Assembly (NCBI RefSeq): GCF_009857445.1
Contig: NZ_WWCN01000008.1
Span: forward strand, 124,001-188,000
Reading direction: 5' to 3'
DNA length: 64,000 nucleotides
Source: Duganella flavida
Lineage (GTDB): Bacteria > Pseudomonadota > Gammaproteobacteria > Burkholderiales > Burkholderiaceae_D
Shown here one piece after another: positions 8,481-18,124 of this stretch (position 1 is its first letter; every line of letters starts with the position of its first letter). Under the pieces are notes generated by a model, which saw only the letters and a list, made by a program, of their open reading frames with translations, was not told the origin of the DNA and did not search any database. The position numbers were made by a program, and so were the translations under genes.

Positions 8481-9685
8481 AGAGCTATGGCGCCGCCCTG
8501 GCGCTGATGTTGGCGGTACCAGCGCATGCAGCGGATTGCGGCGGCTTCCCGCAGCTGGAGGTGGCGACGCCGCCGGGCTTTTGTGCCGCCGTCGTCGCGG
8601 ATGGTTTCAAATTCCCGCGCGGCATACAGCCACTACCCAACGGCGACATCGTGATTGTCGATATGCGCAACTGGGAGCCTGGCCGGGGCAGCATCTGGCT
8701 GCTTAAACCCTCGGGAGGCAAGTATGACCGGCTTCGTTTACTGGGCGGACTGGATCGCCCCAACGGCATTACGCTGGGCCCCGATGGCTTGCTGTATGTC
8801 GGGCTTGTGCATCGGATCATCCGTTTTGACCCGCGCAAGCCCGAGGTGGTCGAAGACGTGATCGGCGGACAGTCCGGCGTGGCGCCTTTGCCGGGGCTCG
8901 GCCGCCACCTGCTGACGACCATGCGCTTTAATGCGCAAGGTGATTTGTACGTGAATGTGGGATCAGCCAGCGATCACTGCGAAGACGAGAAGGGAAATGC
9001 GCCACTGCCGTCCCAGCGCTGCGCCGAGGCAGAAGGCCCCCAGGCGCTGGGCGTGATCCGCAAATATAAAATGCGCTGGCCGCAGGGGATGGTGGCCAGC
9101 TGGGAGAACTATGCCAGCGGCTTGCGCAACTCGATGGCGCTGGCGCTGCACCCGGTCAGCGGCGCGCTATGGCAAGCGGACAACGGCCGCGATGCGATCC
9201 AGGCGGCCATGCCCAAGCTGGCAAACGATAACGAGCTGCCGCATGACGAACTCAATCTCGTGCGGCGCGGCGCCAATTATGGCTGGCCCTACTGCTACGA
9301 CGATAACCGTGCCAGTCCTGAGTATCCGTCTGCGGTGTGTTTGAAATATGAGGCGCCATTGCGCCTGCTGCCGGCGCATGCGGCGCCGCTAGGCATGACC
9401 TTTTACACGGCAGCGCGCTATCCGGCGCTCTACAAAAATAGCCTCATCATTGGTTTTCATGGCTATCGCGACCATGGACACCGCCTGGTGGCGCTACTGC
9501 CGGACAACAAAGGCCAGCCGCTGGGCAAGATGGTCGAGTTAATCGGTGATTGGAGCCACAAGGATAAGCAAGGCATGGGCGCCCCAGTCGACATCAAGCA
9601 AGGACCGGACGGCAATGTCTATCTGGTGGAAGACCGTACCGGCCGTGTGGTGCGCTTGCAGTACACGGCGCAGGCGCCACGCTAA
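8477..9685 (+). CDS. Secreted sorbosone/glucose dehydrogenase-like beta-propeller, PQQ type
   Basis: 402 residues with a signal peptide (MKSYGAALALMLAVPAHAAD) and the repeated propeller pattern of the soluble glucose/sorbosone dehydrogenase family: GFKFPRGIQPLPNGDIVIVD, RPNGITLGPDGLLYVG, NYASGLRNSMALALHP, ELNLVRRGANYGWPYC and DIKQGPDGNVYLVEDRTGRVVRL. Family members oxidise sugars or aldoses in the periplasm with PQQ and pass electrons to cytochromes or quinones. No PQQ synthesis genes are present here. It is translationally coupled to the GFA-like gene and its 3' end overlaps the convergent sensor gene by 4 bp. Substrate unknown. Confidence 0.8.
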   Translation: MKSYGAALALMLAVPAHAADCGGFPQLEVATPPGFCAAVVADGFKFPRGIQPLPNGDIVIVDMRNWEPGRGSIWLLKPSGGKYDRLRLLGGLDRPNGITLGPDGLLYVGLVHRIIRFDPRKPEVVEDVIGGQSGVAPLPGLGRHLLTTMRFNAQGDLYVNVGSASDHCEDEKGNAPLPSQRCAEAEGPQALGVIRKYKMRWPQGMVASWENYASGLRNSMALALHPVSGALWQADNGRDAIQAAMPKLANDNELPHDELNLVRRGANYGWPYCYDDNRASPEYPSAVCLKYEAPLRLLPAHAAPLGMTFYTAARYPALYKNSLIIGFHGYRDHGHRLVALLPDNKGQPLGKMVELIGDWSHKDKQGMGAPVDIKQGPDGNVYLVEDRTGRVVRLQYTAQAPR

Positions 9686-10785
9686 ACTCCAGCCGGTGCG
9701 GGCAGCAGGCTGATTTCCATCAAGCTGCCGTGGCAGGACAGCGTGCCGTCCATTGCTGCCAGCCGCTCGCCCATGGCGGTCAGGATCAGCGCCTCGTCGG
9801 GCGTAGGCGCGCCTGCGGGGCGGTCGCTGTGGAGGATGATGGCGAGTTGTTCGTGTCGCAGGTCCAGCTCTGCTTGCAGTTCGCGGGCGCCGGCGCCCAG
9901 GTAGCGCAGGCCGGCTTGCATGACGTGGAACAGGGCGCTGGTTTGCTGCGGGCTCAGCGTGGCGCTGTCATGCGAAATCAGCAGGCGGTATTGCAGTCCC
10001 TGGCGGCGCGCCATCTGCTGCATCTGCCATTCGATGGCGGCCGACAGCCCTAGCTCCAGCGTGGCCGGATGCAGTTCGTTGATGATGTCGCGCACCGCGC
10101 TGATGCTGGCGTTGAGCGTGTCCAGTGCCTGTGCCGCCCGTTCGTGCAGCAGCGGTTGCTGATCGCTGGTGCGCGCATGCAGCATGGCGATGTCCAGCTT
10201 GAGGGCCATCAGGTTTTGCGCCAGATTATCCTGCGTATCCAGCGCCAGTCGCCGGTGCTGGCTTTCCACCGCATTGCGCTGCTGGGCAGCGACCAGCCGG
10301 GTGTGCTCCAGCGCTTGCTCCAGCGCGGCTTCTTTTTGCTTGCGCTCGGTGATATCGATGGCGCTGCAAATCAGCAGGTGCGGCGTGCCGTCGCCGTGGT
10401 AGGTCGGGCGCTTGTAGGTCAGCAGCCAGCCCATGCCCTGGCGTCCCTTGTTCCACAGGTAGGCTTCATCGATGCAGGTCTGGCCGCTGGCGAAGGCATG
10501 CAGGTCATGCTGGCGCAGCAGCTTGATTTGCTCCGGCGGCATGTGGGTGCTGCCGTTGGTGCCGACCGCCTCGCTGGAACTGACACCCCACAGCACTTCG
10601 CACGCCTGGTTCATCATGACGACTTGCGACTGGCTATTTTTGATGAACAGCGGATGCGGCATCAGCGCGATGATGTTGCGTAGCTCGGCTTCGCCGCTCA
10701 GCAGCGATTCACCGGTTTCGGCTTGCAACCAGCCCATGACCTGGCTGATTTCGGAATAGGCGGGAAAGGCAAATGCGTTGGTCAT
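9682..10785 (-). CDS. PAS-domain histidine-kinase-like protein with degenerate catalytic residues
   Basis: 367 residues. A PAS domain occupies about residues 33-145 (ELRNIIALMPHPLFIKNSQSQ to ICSAIDITERKQ), followed by a coiled linker and a region that aligns with the HisKA_3 dimerisation helix of NarL-type kinases. The motif normally reading R-[IL]-A-x-x-L-H-D is RLALDTQD here, so the phospho-accepting His is Gln185. In the ATPase-like part the N box (Q-x-x-L-x-N) is QAGLRYLGAGA, lacking the Asn, and no DxGxG is visible. It is soluble, with no membrane segment, and no response regulator is adjacent. It is probably a sensory pseudokinase or phosphatase-type partner. Confidence 0.75.
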   Translation of the reverse strand: MTNAFAFPAYSEISQVMGWLQAETGESLLSGEAELRNIIALMPHPLFIKNSQSQVVMMNQACEVLWGVSSSEAVGTNGSTHMPPEQIKLLRQHDLHAFASGQTCIDEAYLWNKGRQGMGWLLTYKRPTYHGDGTPHLLICSAIDITERKQKEAALEQALEHTRLVAAQQRNAVESQHRRLALDTQDNLAQNLMALKLDIAMLHARTSDQQPLLHERAAQALDTLNASISAVRDIINELHPATLELGLSAAIEWQMQQMARRQGLQYRLLISHDSATLSPQQTSALFHVMQAGLRYLGAGARELQAELDLRHEQLAIILHSDRPAGAPTPDEALILTAMGERLAAMDGTLSCHGSLMEISLLPAPAGV

Positions 10786-10846
10786 GATGTTCCGGGCAAA
10801 TTGGCTCGGAACGATTGTAGTGTATTTTTGTTATTTGTTGTGTTTT

Positions 10847-10889
10847 TCTAAAGAAAAATCCCCGGCGTCCGTGAGGAGGCCAGGGATTT
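10847..10889 (-). terminator. ppc terminator
   Basis: Read on the minus strand, AAATCCCTGG pairs with CCGGGGATTT around a GC-rich loop and is followed by a T-rich tail, 19 bp after the ppc stop. Confidence 0.8.
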
Positions 10890-10907
10890 GGCTAAGCCTA
10901 CGAGAAC

Positions 10908-13718
10908 TTAGCCGGTGTTGCGCAGGCCAGCCGCCACGCCATTGATCGACAGGTGGATGCCGCGATGCACGCGCTCGTCTGCCTTGCTTTCGCTCGACAG
11001 CGCGCGATGGCGCTTGATCAGCTCAACCTGCAAGTGGTTCAGCGGATCGAGGTAGGCGAAGCGGTTCTGGATCGAACGCGCCAGCAGCGGATTGCCTGCC
11101 AGGCGCTCGGTCGCACCGGTGATGCTTTGCAGGATCTCCAACGTGTCTGCGTGCTCGTCGGTGATGCGCTTGAAGATGCGCTCGCGCAGCTCCTTGTCCT
11201 GCACCAGCTCGGCATAGCGCGAAGCGATTGCCAGATCGGTCTTGGCCAGCACCATGTCCATGTTCGACAGCAGGGTGGCAAACAGCGGCCAGTGCTGGAA
11301 CATCGACTGCAATTGCGCCAGGCGTTCGGCCTTGTCGCCGTCGGCAATCCAGCCGCCGATGGCGCTGGCGAAACCATACCAGCCCGGCAGCAGCAGGCGG
11401 CACTGGCCCCACGAGAAGCCCCATGGAATCGCGCGCAAATCTTCAATGCGCTTGGTCGATTTGCGCGAGGCTGGGCGCGAACCGAGGTTCAGCTCGGCGA
11501 TCTCGGCGATCGGCGTGGCGGCAAAGAAGTAGTCGGTGAAGCCCGGGGTTTCATAGACCAGGTTGCGGTAGGCCTTGTAGGCACGATCAGAAATCTCCGC
11601 CATCACGGCTTCGAAACCGCGCAGCTGTTGCTGGTGCGCGGCGTCTTCCGACAGCGGCATCAGGCTGGCTTCCAGCGTGGCGGCGACCAGCAGCTCCAGG
11701 TTGCGGCGGCCGATGTCTTTGTTGGAGAACTTGGACGCGATGATCTCGCCCTGTTCGGTCAGGCGGATCTGGCCGTTCACGGTGCCGTGCGGTTGCGCCA
11801 GAATCGCTTCGTACGACGGACCACCGCCACGGCCAACCGTGCCGCCACGGCCGTGGAACAGACGCAGCTTGACGCCGGCTTTTTCAAACACGGTGACCAG
11901 GTGGGTCTCGGCTTTGTACAGTTCCCAGTTGGAGGTCAGGAAACCGCCGTCCTTGTTGGAATCCGAGTAGCCCAGCATAACTTCCTGGATCTGGCCCTGT
12001 TTGGCGATCAGTTCCTTCACCAGCGGAATCGCCATCACGGCTTCCATGATGCCGGCTGCGCGCTGCAGGTCGGGGATGGTTTCGAACAGCGGGATCACCA
12101 TCAGGTCCAGCTCTTTTTCAGCGATGCGCAGCAGGCCCAGCTCTTTCTGCAGCAGCAGTACTTCCAGCAAGTCGGACACGGTTTCGGTGTGCGAGATGAT
12201 GTAGTTGCGGATCGCGCGCACGCCGTAGCGGGCACGGATCTCGCGCGCGGCACGCAGCACGCCCAGCTCGGACACCGTCTCGGCCGAGTAGCTGATGTAT
12301 GGCGAATTCAGCAGGCGCGGCTGGCCCAGTTCGTTCAGCAGCAGCTTGACCTTGGCATCTTCATCCAGCGCAGCGTAATCGGCCAGCACGCCGGACTTGG
12401 CGAACAGCTCGCCCAGCACGCGCTCGTGGATGTCCGACGATTGGCGCATGTCCAGCGAGGCCAGGTGGAAGCCGAAGATGTCGGCAGCGCGTTTTAGCGT
12501 GGCCAGGCGCGGCTGCACCAGCACGCCGCCGTGGTTGGCGTTGAGCGAGTCGATCAGCACTTGCAGGTCGGCGGCGAAGACGGCGGCATCGGCGTACGGC
12601 TCGGCGTGGCCGACTTCCTTGCGCAGGATGTTGGTGGCGCCCAGTGCGCGCGCGGTCGAGGCCAGGCGGGCGTAGATACCGATCAGGGCGCGGCGATATG
12701 GTTCATCGGCGCGGTGGTCGGAGGTGTCCGGCGACTGGTCGGCCAGCGCTTGCAGTGCCGGCGAGCAGGCGATCATCAGGGTCGAGATCGACAGTTCGGC
12801 GCCCAGCGTGTGCGCTTCTTCCAGGTAGAAGTCGAGGATGGTGGTGGCCTGGCGGGTCAGCGCGTGCGACATGGTGTTGCCGTTCACGTTAGGATTGCCG
12901 TCGCGGTCGCCGCCGATCCAGCTGCCCATTTGCACGTAGGGCGCGTTGATCTCGGCGCTTTCGCCGTAGTGGTGGGCGATGTCCTGCTCGATGTCGTCGT
13001 ACAAGCCCGGCAGTTCGCGCAGGAAGGTGATGCGGTAGTAGGACAGGGCGTTCTCAATCTCGTCGGCCACGGTCAGCTTGGAGTAGCGCAGCATGCGGGT
13101 CTGCCACAGCGTCGCGATGCGCGCGCGCAGCAGATGCAGGTTGGCGGCGCGTTCCTTCGGCGTCAGCGGCAGGTCGCGTTCGGCCAGCAGGCGCGCGATA
13201 TCGTGCTCGGCATCGAGGATGGATTTACGCTGTACCTCGGTCGGGTGGGCGGTCAGCACCGGCGCAATCAGCGCGTCCTTGAAGAAGGTCGACACGGTTT
13301 CTTGCTTGACGCCGGCTTCTTTCAGCTTGCACAGCGCGAAGTTGACGCTGCCTTGCTGCGGATTGGAACCGGCCAGCAGGTGGGCGCGGCGGCGGCGGAT
13401 GTGGTGCTGGTCTTCCGCAATGTTGGCCAGGTGCGAGAAGTAGGAAAATGCGCGCACCACGGAAATCGTCTGTTCCTTGGTGAGGATTTTCAGCATGCCA
13501 TCCAGCTCTTTGGCGGCGCCGGCGTCGGCCTCGCGGCGGAAGCGCACGGCGGTTTGCCGGATGGTTTCGACCACGGCGTAGACTTCCTCGCCTTCCTGGT
13601 CGCGCAGTACGTCGCCCAGCAGGCGACCTAATAAGCGAATGTCTTCTTTCAGAGGCGCGTCCTTGTCAACGCCCGGTTGTTCAGCAGTGAGATGGGTTGC
13701 ACTAGATTGGTTTGCCAT
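10908..13718 (-). CDS. ppc: Phosphoenolpyruvate carboxylase
   Basis: 936 residues, within the usual bacterial range. It carboxylates phosphoenolpyruvate with bicarbonate to give oxaloacetate, feeding the TCA cycle. Diagnostic segments are [11 protein letters not shown] with the catalytic His (about residue 155), [32 protein letters not shown], the glycine loop [14 protein letters not shown] and the conserved C-terminal RNTG. It is a cytosolic homotetramer in known cases. Its own terminator follows. It is transcribed divergently from hemC, and 147 bp separate the two starts. Confidence 0.98.
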   Translation of the reverse strand: MANQSSATHLTAEQPGVDKDAPLKEDIRLLGRLLGDVLRDQEGEEVYAVVETIRQTAVRFRREADAGAAKELDGMLKILTKEQTISVVRAFSYFSHLANIAEDQHHIRRRRAHLLAGSNPQQGSVNFALCKLKEAGVKQETVSTFFKDALIAPVLTAHPTEVQRKSILDAEHDIARLLAERDLPLTPKERAANLHLLRARIATLWQTRMLRYSKLTVADEIENALSYYRITFLRELPGLYDDIEQDIAHHYGESAEINAPYVQMGSWIGGDRDGNPNVNGNTMSHALTRQATTILDFYLEEAHTLGAELSISTLMIACSPALQALADQSPDTSDHRADEPYRRALIGIYARLASTARALGATNILRKEVGHAEPYADAAVFAADLQVLIDSLNANHGGVLVQPRLATLKRAADIFGFHLASLDMRQSSDIHERVLGELFAKSGVLADYAALDEDAKVKLLLNELGQPRLLNSPYISYSAETVSELGVLRAAREIRARYGVRAIRNYIISHTETVSDLLEVLLLQKELGLLRIAEKELDLMVIPLFETIPDLQRAAGIMEAVMAIPLVKELIAKQGQIQEVMLGYSDSNKDGGFLTSNWELYKAETHLVTVFEKAGVKLRLFHGRGGTVGRGGGPSYEAILAQPHGTVNGQIRLTEQGEIIASKFSNKDIGRRNLELLVAATLEASLMPLSEDAAHQQQLRGFEAVMAEISDRAYKAYRNLVYETPGFTDYFFAATPIAEIAELNLGSRPASRKSTKRIEDLRAIPWGFSWGQCRLLLPGWYGFASAIGGWIADGDKAERLAQLQSMFQHWPLFATLLSNMDMVLAKTDLAIASRYAELVQDKELRERIFKRITDEHADTLEILQSITGATERLAGNPLLARSIQNRFAYLDPLNHLQVELIKRHRALSSESKADERVHRGIHLSINGVAAGLRNTG

Positions 13719-13865
13719 GTGTTAAGCCGCAAAGAGATAAATGTCGGTGCATGGGCTTGTGGCCCGGTTCTGCGAGAAGGTGAGCGTGCTAAAATTTGTG
13801 ATCTTAAACACGCGCGTGTTACTGGCTTGCGCCGGTTAGCGTCAGCTACAGCGAAAGAACTGGTT
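13719..13865. promoter_or_regulatory. Divergent ppc/hemC intergenic region
   Basis: Must hold the promoters of both ppc (minus) and hemC (plus). A TAAAAT hexamer at 13790-13795 is a possible hemC -10 box, with only a weak -35 match (TTCTGC, 13768-13773) at 16 bp. Confidence 0.35.
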
Positions 13866-14885
13866 TTGAAAACATCCGAATTGGTACAAATTCCCCCGTC
13901 CAGATTGGTGATCGCATCACGTGAAAGCCGCCTTGCCATGTGGCAGGCCGAACATGTTCGCGAACGCTTGACAATATTATATCCGCAGTGCGATGTCAAA
14001 ATTGTCGGAATGACGACCCGTGGTGACCAAATTTTGGATCGCACCTTGTCCAAGGTCGGCGGCAAGGGCTTGTTTGTTAAAGAACTTGAAGTTGCGATGG
14101 CTGAGGGCCGGGCTGACTTGGCCGTGCACTCGCTCAAGGATGTGCCGATGGAGCTGCCGGAGGGGTTTGCGCTAGCCGCTGTGCTGGAGCGCGAAGATCC
14201 GCGTGATGCCTTTGTCTCCAATGATTATGCGTCACTGGACGAGCTGCCGGACGGTGCTGTAGTCGGCACCAGCAGCCTGCGCCGCCAGGCTTTGATCGCG
14301 GCGCGTTATCCGCATCTGGTGATCAAACCGCTGCGTGGCAACCTGGATACCCGCCTGGGCAAACTGGATCGTGGCGATTATGCCGCCATCATCCTGGCCG
14401 CTGCCGGCCTCAAGCGACTGGGCCTGCCGCAGCGCATCCGCGCTTTGCTGGATCCGGCTAACAGCCTGCCAGCCGCAGGGCAGGGTGCGATGGCGATTGA
14501 GATCGCTGAGCGCAATGACGGCATCGACCTGATGGCCATTCTCGCGCCGCTGAACCACCAAGCCACCGCGCAAGCCGTCACGGCCGAGCGCAAGGTATCG
14601 AAAGTATTTGGCGGCAGCTGCCAGGTGCCACTGGCGGCCTTCGCCACGGTGGAGGGCGCCGATATGCACCTGCGTGCAATGGTCGCTACCCCGGACGGCA
14701 AACGCATCGCCAGCGCCGAGGTGCGTGGTGCAGCAGGTGACGCCGAAGCACTGGGCGCCCAAGTAGCCGAGCTGCTGCGCGCGCAGGATGCGGAAGATAT
14801 CCTGTCGTCCTGCCTGAGCGAAGCCGCCCAAGCCGAAGCCGACGCCCGCTCGGCCACCTTGGCCGCGCCTGCTGCGGACGCCTGA
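13866..14885 (+). CDS. hemC: Porphobilinogen deaminase (hydroxymethylbilane synthase)
   Basis: Polymerises four porphobilinogens into hydroxymethylbilane in haem and sirohaem synthesis. The N-terminal [15 protein letters not shown], the KGLFVKELE and AVHSLKDVP segments, [17 protein letters not shown] and the [10 protein letters not shown] loop with the dipyrromethane-binding Cys are all present. No ATG is available at the right distance. The TTG at 13866 gives a normal N-terminus ([22 protein letters not shown]), but its ribosome binding site is weak. About 25 Ala-rich residues extend the C-terminus. It is the first gene of a tight hemC-hemD-hemX-hemY cluster. Confidence 0.95.
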   Translation: MKTSELVQIPPSRLVIASRESRLAMWQAEHVRERLTILYPQCDVKIVGMTTRGDQILDRTLSKVGGKGLFVKELEVAMAEGRADLAVHSLKDVPMELPEGFALAAVLEREDPRDAFVSNDYASLDELPDGAVVGTSSLRRQALIAARYPHLVIKPLRGNLDTRLGKLDRGDYAAIILAAAGLKRLGLPQRIRALLDPANSLPAAGQGAMAIEIAERNDGIDLMAILAPLNHQATAQAVTAERKVSKVFGGSCQVPLAAFATVEGADMHLRAMVATPDGKRIASAEVRGAAGDAEALGAQVAELLRAQDAEDILSSCLSEAAQAEADARSATLAAPAADA

Positions 14886-14892
14886 ACCGAGG

Positions 14893-15672
14893 ATGACCGG
14901 CGCCGTCGTCATCACCCGTCCGCTGGCGCAAGCCGCGCCGCTGGCGGCCCGCGTGGCTGCGCTGGGCCGCACGGTGGAGGTATTGCCGCTGCTGGACATC
15001 ACGCCGCTGCCCGACCAGTCGGCACTGCTGGCCGCGCTGGCGAAGCTAGACCAGTACGCGCTGGTCGCCTTCGTCTCACCCAACGCCATCGATGCCGCCT
15101 TCGCGCACATCACGCAATGGCCGGCCGGCGTGACCGCAGCCGTAGTCGGCGAGGGCAGCCGCGCTGCCTTGGCCGCGCACGGCGTGCCCAATATCGTCAG
15201 CCCGGGCGACGCTGCCCAAAGCGATTCCGAACACCTGCTGCAAACGCTGGACCTGCAAGCCCTGAGCGGCAAGCCAGTCCTCATCATCCGCGGCGACAGC
15301 GGCCGCGAGCTGATGGCCGACGGCCTGCGCGCCGCCGGCGCCCTGGTCGAGGTGGTGCCAGCCTACTGCCGCTCGGTACCTGAATTGACGCCCGAACTGG
15401 CCGCCACCCTGCGCCGTTTGCTGGCGCAGCAAAACGACTGGATCATCACCAGTTCCGAAGCGCTGCGCGGCCTCTGTGGCTTACTGGCGCAAATGGACTT
15501 GCAACACCCTGACGCGATGCAGCACAATAGCGTTGTAGTCATGCAACAACAGCATCTGATCGTGCCCCATGCCCGTATTGCCGAAACGGCAAATAATTTA
15601 GGATTTTCCAAGCTAACGCTCACCGGATCAGGCGACGAACGCCTGCTGGCCGCGTTACAATCATGCCTATGA
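14893..15672 (+). CDS. hemD: Uroporphyrinogen-III synthase
   Basis: 259 residues. It cyclises hydroxymethylbilane with inversion of ring D to give uroporphyrinogen III. The family is poorly conserved in sequence; here it is recognised from the two-domain alternation (VVITRPLAQAAPLAARVAALG, ALVAFVSPNAIDAAF, VLIIRGDSGRELMADGLRAAGA, WIITSSEALRGL) and its place 7 bp after hemC. The 3' end overlaps the start of hemX, so the two are translationally coupled. Confidence 0.93.
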   Translation: MTGAVVITRPLAQAAPLAARVAALGRTVEVLPLLDITPLPDQSALLAALAKLDQYALVAFVSPNAIDAAFAHITQWPAGVTAAVVGEGSRAALAAHGVPNIVSPGDAAQSDSEHLLQTLDLQALSGKPVLIIRGDSGRELMADGLRAAGALVEVVPAYCRSVPELTPELAATLRRLLAQQNDWIITSSEALRGLCGLLAQMDLQHPDAMQHNSVVVMQQQHLIVPHARIAETANNLGFSKLTLTGSGDERLLAALQSCL

Positions 15673-16820
15673 ACGATTTGCCTACCTTACCTGATCCAGC
15701 GGTTTCGTCCGCGAAGCCTGCCGACACTCCGCCCGTGCCTCAACCGCCGGCGACGCCCGAACCGAGTTTGCTCGAAACCCTGCAACAGCCGCAAATGCTG
15801 TTGGTGGGCGTGATCGTGCTGACCATCCTGCTGGCCGGCCAGACCTGGTCATCGCACGCGCGCGTCAACAAACTGCGCGAGGAAATGGCGCTGCGCCTGC
15901 AAAAGGGCGACGCCACCAACGCCGACACCGGTAACCTGGTGCGCAACGTGCAGGAGAGTACCAAGGAGCTGCAAGCCAAGGTCGCCCTGCTGGAAAGCAA
16001 ACAGCAGGAAGCGCAGAGCCAGCAACTGGCGCTGGAGCAGCTGTACCAGGACCTGTCCAAAAACCGCGACGAGTGGGCGCTGACTGAAATCGAGCAAGTG
16101 CTGTCGACCGCCTCCCAGCAGCTGCAACTGGCCGGCAATGTGCCGGGCGCGCTGATCGCGCTGCAGAATGCCGACCGCAGCCTGTCGCGTTCGGACAAGC
16201 CGCAATTCATCACCATCCGCCGCGCCATCGCGCGTGATACTGACAAGCTGAAGGCACTGCCTAGCGTGGATTCGGTCGGCGTCGCCCTGCGCCTCGATAA
16301 CGCCATCGCCCAAATCGACACGCTGCCGATGCTGTCCGACGAAAAACCAACCCTGCCGGCGCCGCCGGAAAAGAAAGCCAAGGCCAAGGTCGTCCACGGC
16401 AAGGATGGCAAGCCGGTCAAGCAGGAAGAAACCAGCCCTTGGTTGCAAGCGCTGCAAGATGGCTGGAACGGCTGGAGCAGCGAGATGTGGACCGATGTGC
16501 GCCAGCTGATCCGCGTGCGTAATGTGGACACGCCAGATGCGCTGATGCTGTCGCCGACGCAGGCTTACTTCCTGCGCGAGAACCTCAAGCTGCGCCTGCT
16601 GAATGCGCGTATGGCGCTGCTGTCGCGTAATGAAAGCGCCTTCCGTGCCGACCTGATCGCGGCGCAGGAAGCGCTGGTCAAGTACTTCGACACCCGCGCC
16701 CGTTCCACCCAGACCGTGCAGGCGCTGCTGCGCCAGGTACAAGGCAGCAATCTCGCCATCGAGATGCCGACCCTGTCCGACAGCCTGAACGCTGTGCGCA
16801 ACTACAAAGCGAAGCCATAG
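15663..16820 (+). CDS. hemX: HemX-family membrane protein of the haem cluster
   Basis: 385 residues. A Pro-rich cytoplasmic N-terminus is followed by one membrane helix (about residues 43-60), a long coiled coil (about 65-130) rich in Gln, Glu and Leu, and a periplasmic domain of the HemX type. Despite the historical name uroporphyrinogen-III methyltransferase, there is no SAM-binding motif. It is thought to assist haem synthesis as a scaffold. Two ATGs, at 15663 and 15669, are possible; the second makes a classical ATGA overlap with the hemD stop. hemY follows 1 bp after the stop. Confidence 0.9.
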   Translation: MPMNDLPTLPDPAVSSAKPADTPPVPQPPATPEPSLLETLQQPQMLLVGVIVLTILLAGQTWSSHARVNKLREEMALRLQKGDATNADTGNLVRNVQESTKELQAKVALLESKQQEAQSQQLALEQLYQDLSKNRDEWALTEIEQVLSTASQQLQLAGNVPGALIALQNADRSLSRSDKPQFITIRRAIARDTDKLKALPSVDSVGVALRLDNAIAQIDTLPMLSDEKPTLPAPPEKKAKAKVVHGKDGKPVKQEETSPWLQALQDGWNGWSSEMWTDVRQLIRVRNVDTPDALMLSPTQAYFLRENLKLRLLNARMALLSRNESAFRADLIAAQEALVKYFDTRARSTQTVQALLRQVQGSNLAIEMPTLSDSLNAVRNYKAKP

Positions 16821-16821
16821 T

Positions 16822-18018
16822 ATGCGTTTATTTCTCTGGTTAGTCGCCATGATGGCCGCCGCCATCGGTATTGCCGTGACGGCGCGCTTCAATCCGGGCA
16901 ATGTGGTGCTGTTTTATCCGCCGCACCGTATCGACCTGTCGCTGAACTTCTTCGTGGTGCTGGAAGTGGCGCTGTTCGCCTTCCTGTACATCCTGATCCG
17001 CGCCTTCCGCGCGACCATCAAGATGCCGGGCAAGGTAGCCGCCTACCGCCAGCACAAGCGCGAGCGTGATGGCAACAAGGGCCTGCGCGAAGCGCTGAAA
17101 GCCCTGTTCGAAGGCCGTTTCGGCCATGCTGAAAAAGCCGCGCTGCGCGCGTCGGAGCTGCCGGAAAACGCCGGTGTTGCCGCGCTGATCGGCGCCCGCG
17201 CCGCGCACCGCATGCGCCAGGCATCGCGCCGCGACCAGTGGCTGGCCAAGCTGGTGGGTGACAACGGTATGAAAACCGCGCGCCTGATGACCACCACTGA
17301 ACTGCTGGTCGATGACCACCAGCCGGAGCTGGCACTGGAAGCCGTGCGCGAACTGAACACCAGCGGCACGCGCCACATCCACGCCTTGCAAATGTCGCTG
17401 AAAGCGCAGCAGCAAGCCAAGAACTGGCCGGAAGTATTGCGCCTGGTACGTTCGCTGGACAAGCATCGCGCGCTGCATCCGGCCTTGTCGTCGCGCCTGC
17501 GCGAGCTGGCTTACGATGATTTGCTGTCCGACGCCAGCCATGATGCCGAATCGCTGCTGCGCGTGTGGTCCACCGTGCCGAGTGCCGACCGCATCAAGCC
17601 CTACGTGGCTTGCCGTGCTGCGACTGCGCTGAATGCACGCGGCCTTCATGATGAAGCACGTCTGGTAGCGGAAGAATCGCTGGCCGCCGACTGGGACGAT
17701 CGCGTCGTGCGCGCCTACCGCGAAGCTGCCGCGCCGGCCGGTTCGCAAGCGCTGCTGATGCAGATCGAACATTGCGAGAATTGGGCCAACGCCCGCCCAA
17801 CCGACGCCGAACTGGCGCTGACCTTGGGTTCGCTGTGCCTGAAACAAAAACTGTGGGGCAAAGCCCAGCGCTACCTGGAGCAAGCCCTGTCGGACGCTTC
17901 GGACCCGCGCATGGTGCGCGAATCCCACCTCAAACTGGCGCAAATGCACGAAGCGCTGGGGCAGGAAGAACACGCTGCCAACCACTACCGCCAGTGCGCA
18001 CTGGCGACAATCCTCTAA
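16822..18018 (+). CDS. hemY: HemY-type TPR membrane protein
   Basis: 398 residues with two N-terminal membrane helices (about 1-20 and 38-60), the HemY_N segment (RFNPGNVVLFYPPHRIDLSLNFFVV), and then TPR-like helical repeats to the C-terminus (for example ALTLGSLCLKQKLWGKAQRYLEQAL). It is not the protoporphyrinogen oxidase that shares the symbol in Gram-positives. With HemX it forms the conserved hemCDXY cluster and is believed to organise late haem synthesis at the membrane. It is the last gene of the operon, with a terminator 5 bp after the stop. Confidence 0.92.
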   Translation: MRLFLWLVAMMAAAIGIAVTARFNPGNVVLFYPPHRIDLSLNFFVVLEVALFAFLYILIRAFRATIKMPGKVAAYRQHKRERDGNKGLREALKALFEGRFGHAEKAALRASELPENAGVAALIGARAAHRMRQASRRDQWLAKLVGDNGMKTARLMTTTELLVDDHQPELALEAVRELNTSGTRHIHALQMSLKAQQQAKNWPEVLRLVRSLDKHRALHPALSSRLRELAYDDLLSDASHDAESLLRVWSTVPSADRIKPYVACRAATALNARGLHDEARLVAEESLAADWDDRVVRAYREAAAPAGSQALLMQIEHCENWANARPTDAELALTLGSLCLKQKLWGKAQRYLEQALSDASDPRMVRESHLKLAQMHEALGQEEHAANHYRQCALATIL

Positions 18019-18022
18019 TCAG

Positions 18023-18053
18023 CAGGCCGGTCTTCACCGGCCTGTTTTTTTTT
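18023..18053 (+). terminator. hemCDXY terminator
   Basis: Perfect 9-bp stem CAGGCCGGT / ACCGGCCTG with a CTTC tetraloop and nine T residues. Confidence 0.95.
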
Positions 18054-18124
18054 CTGCCGGATGTTTTTTGAGGTAGCAGTTTCACTGCAAATATTCCTAT
18101 TGCACAAGCCGTTTAAAGATAGAT

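Noticed and set aside
13677..13865. Upstream extension of the hemC frame
   Set aside because: It overlaps the ppc start and lacks family similarity; the TTG at 13866 gives a normal HemC N-terminus.
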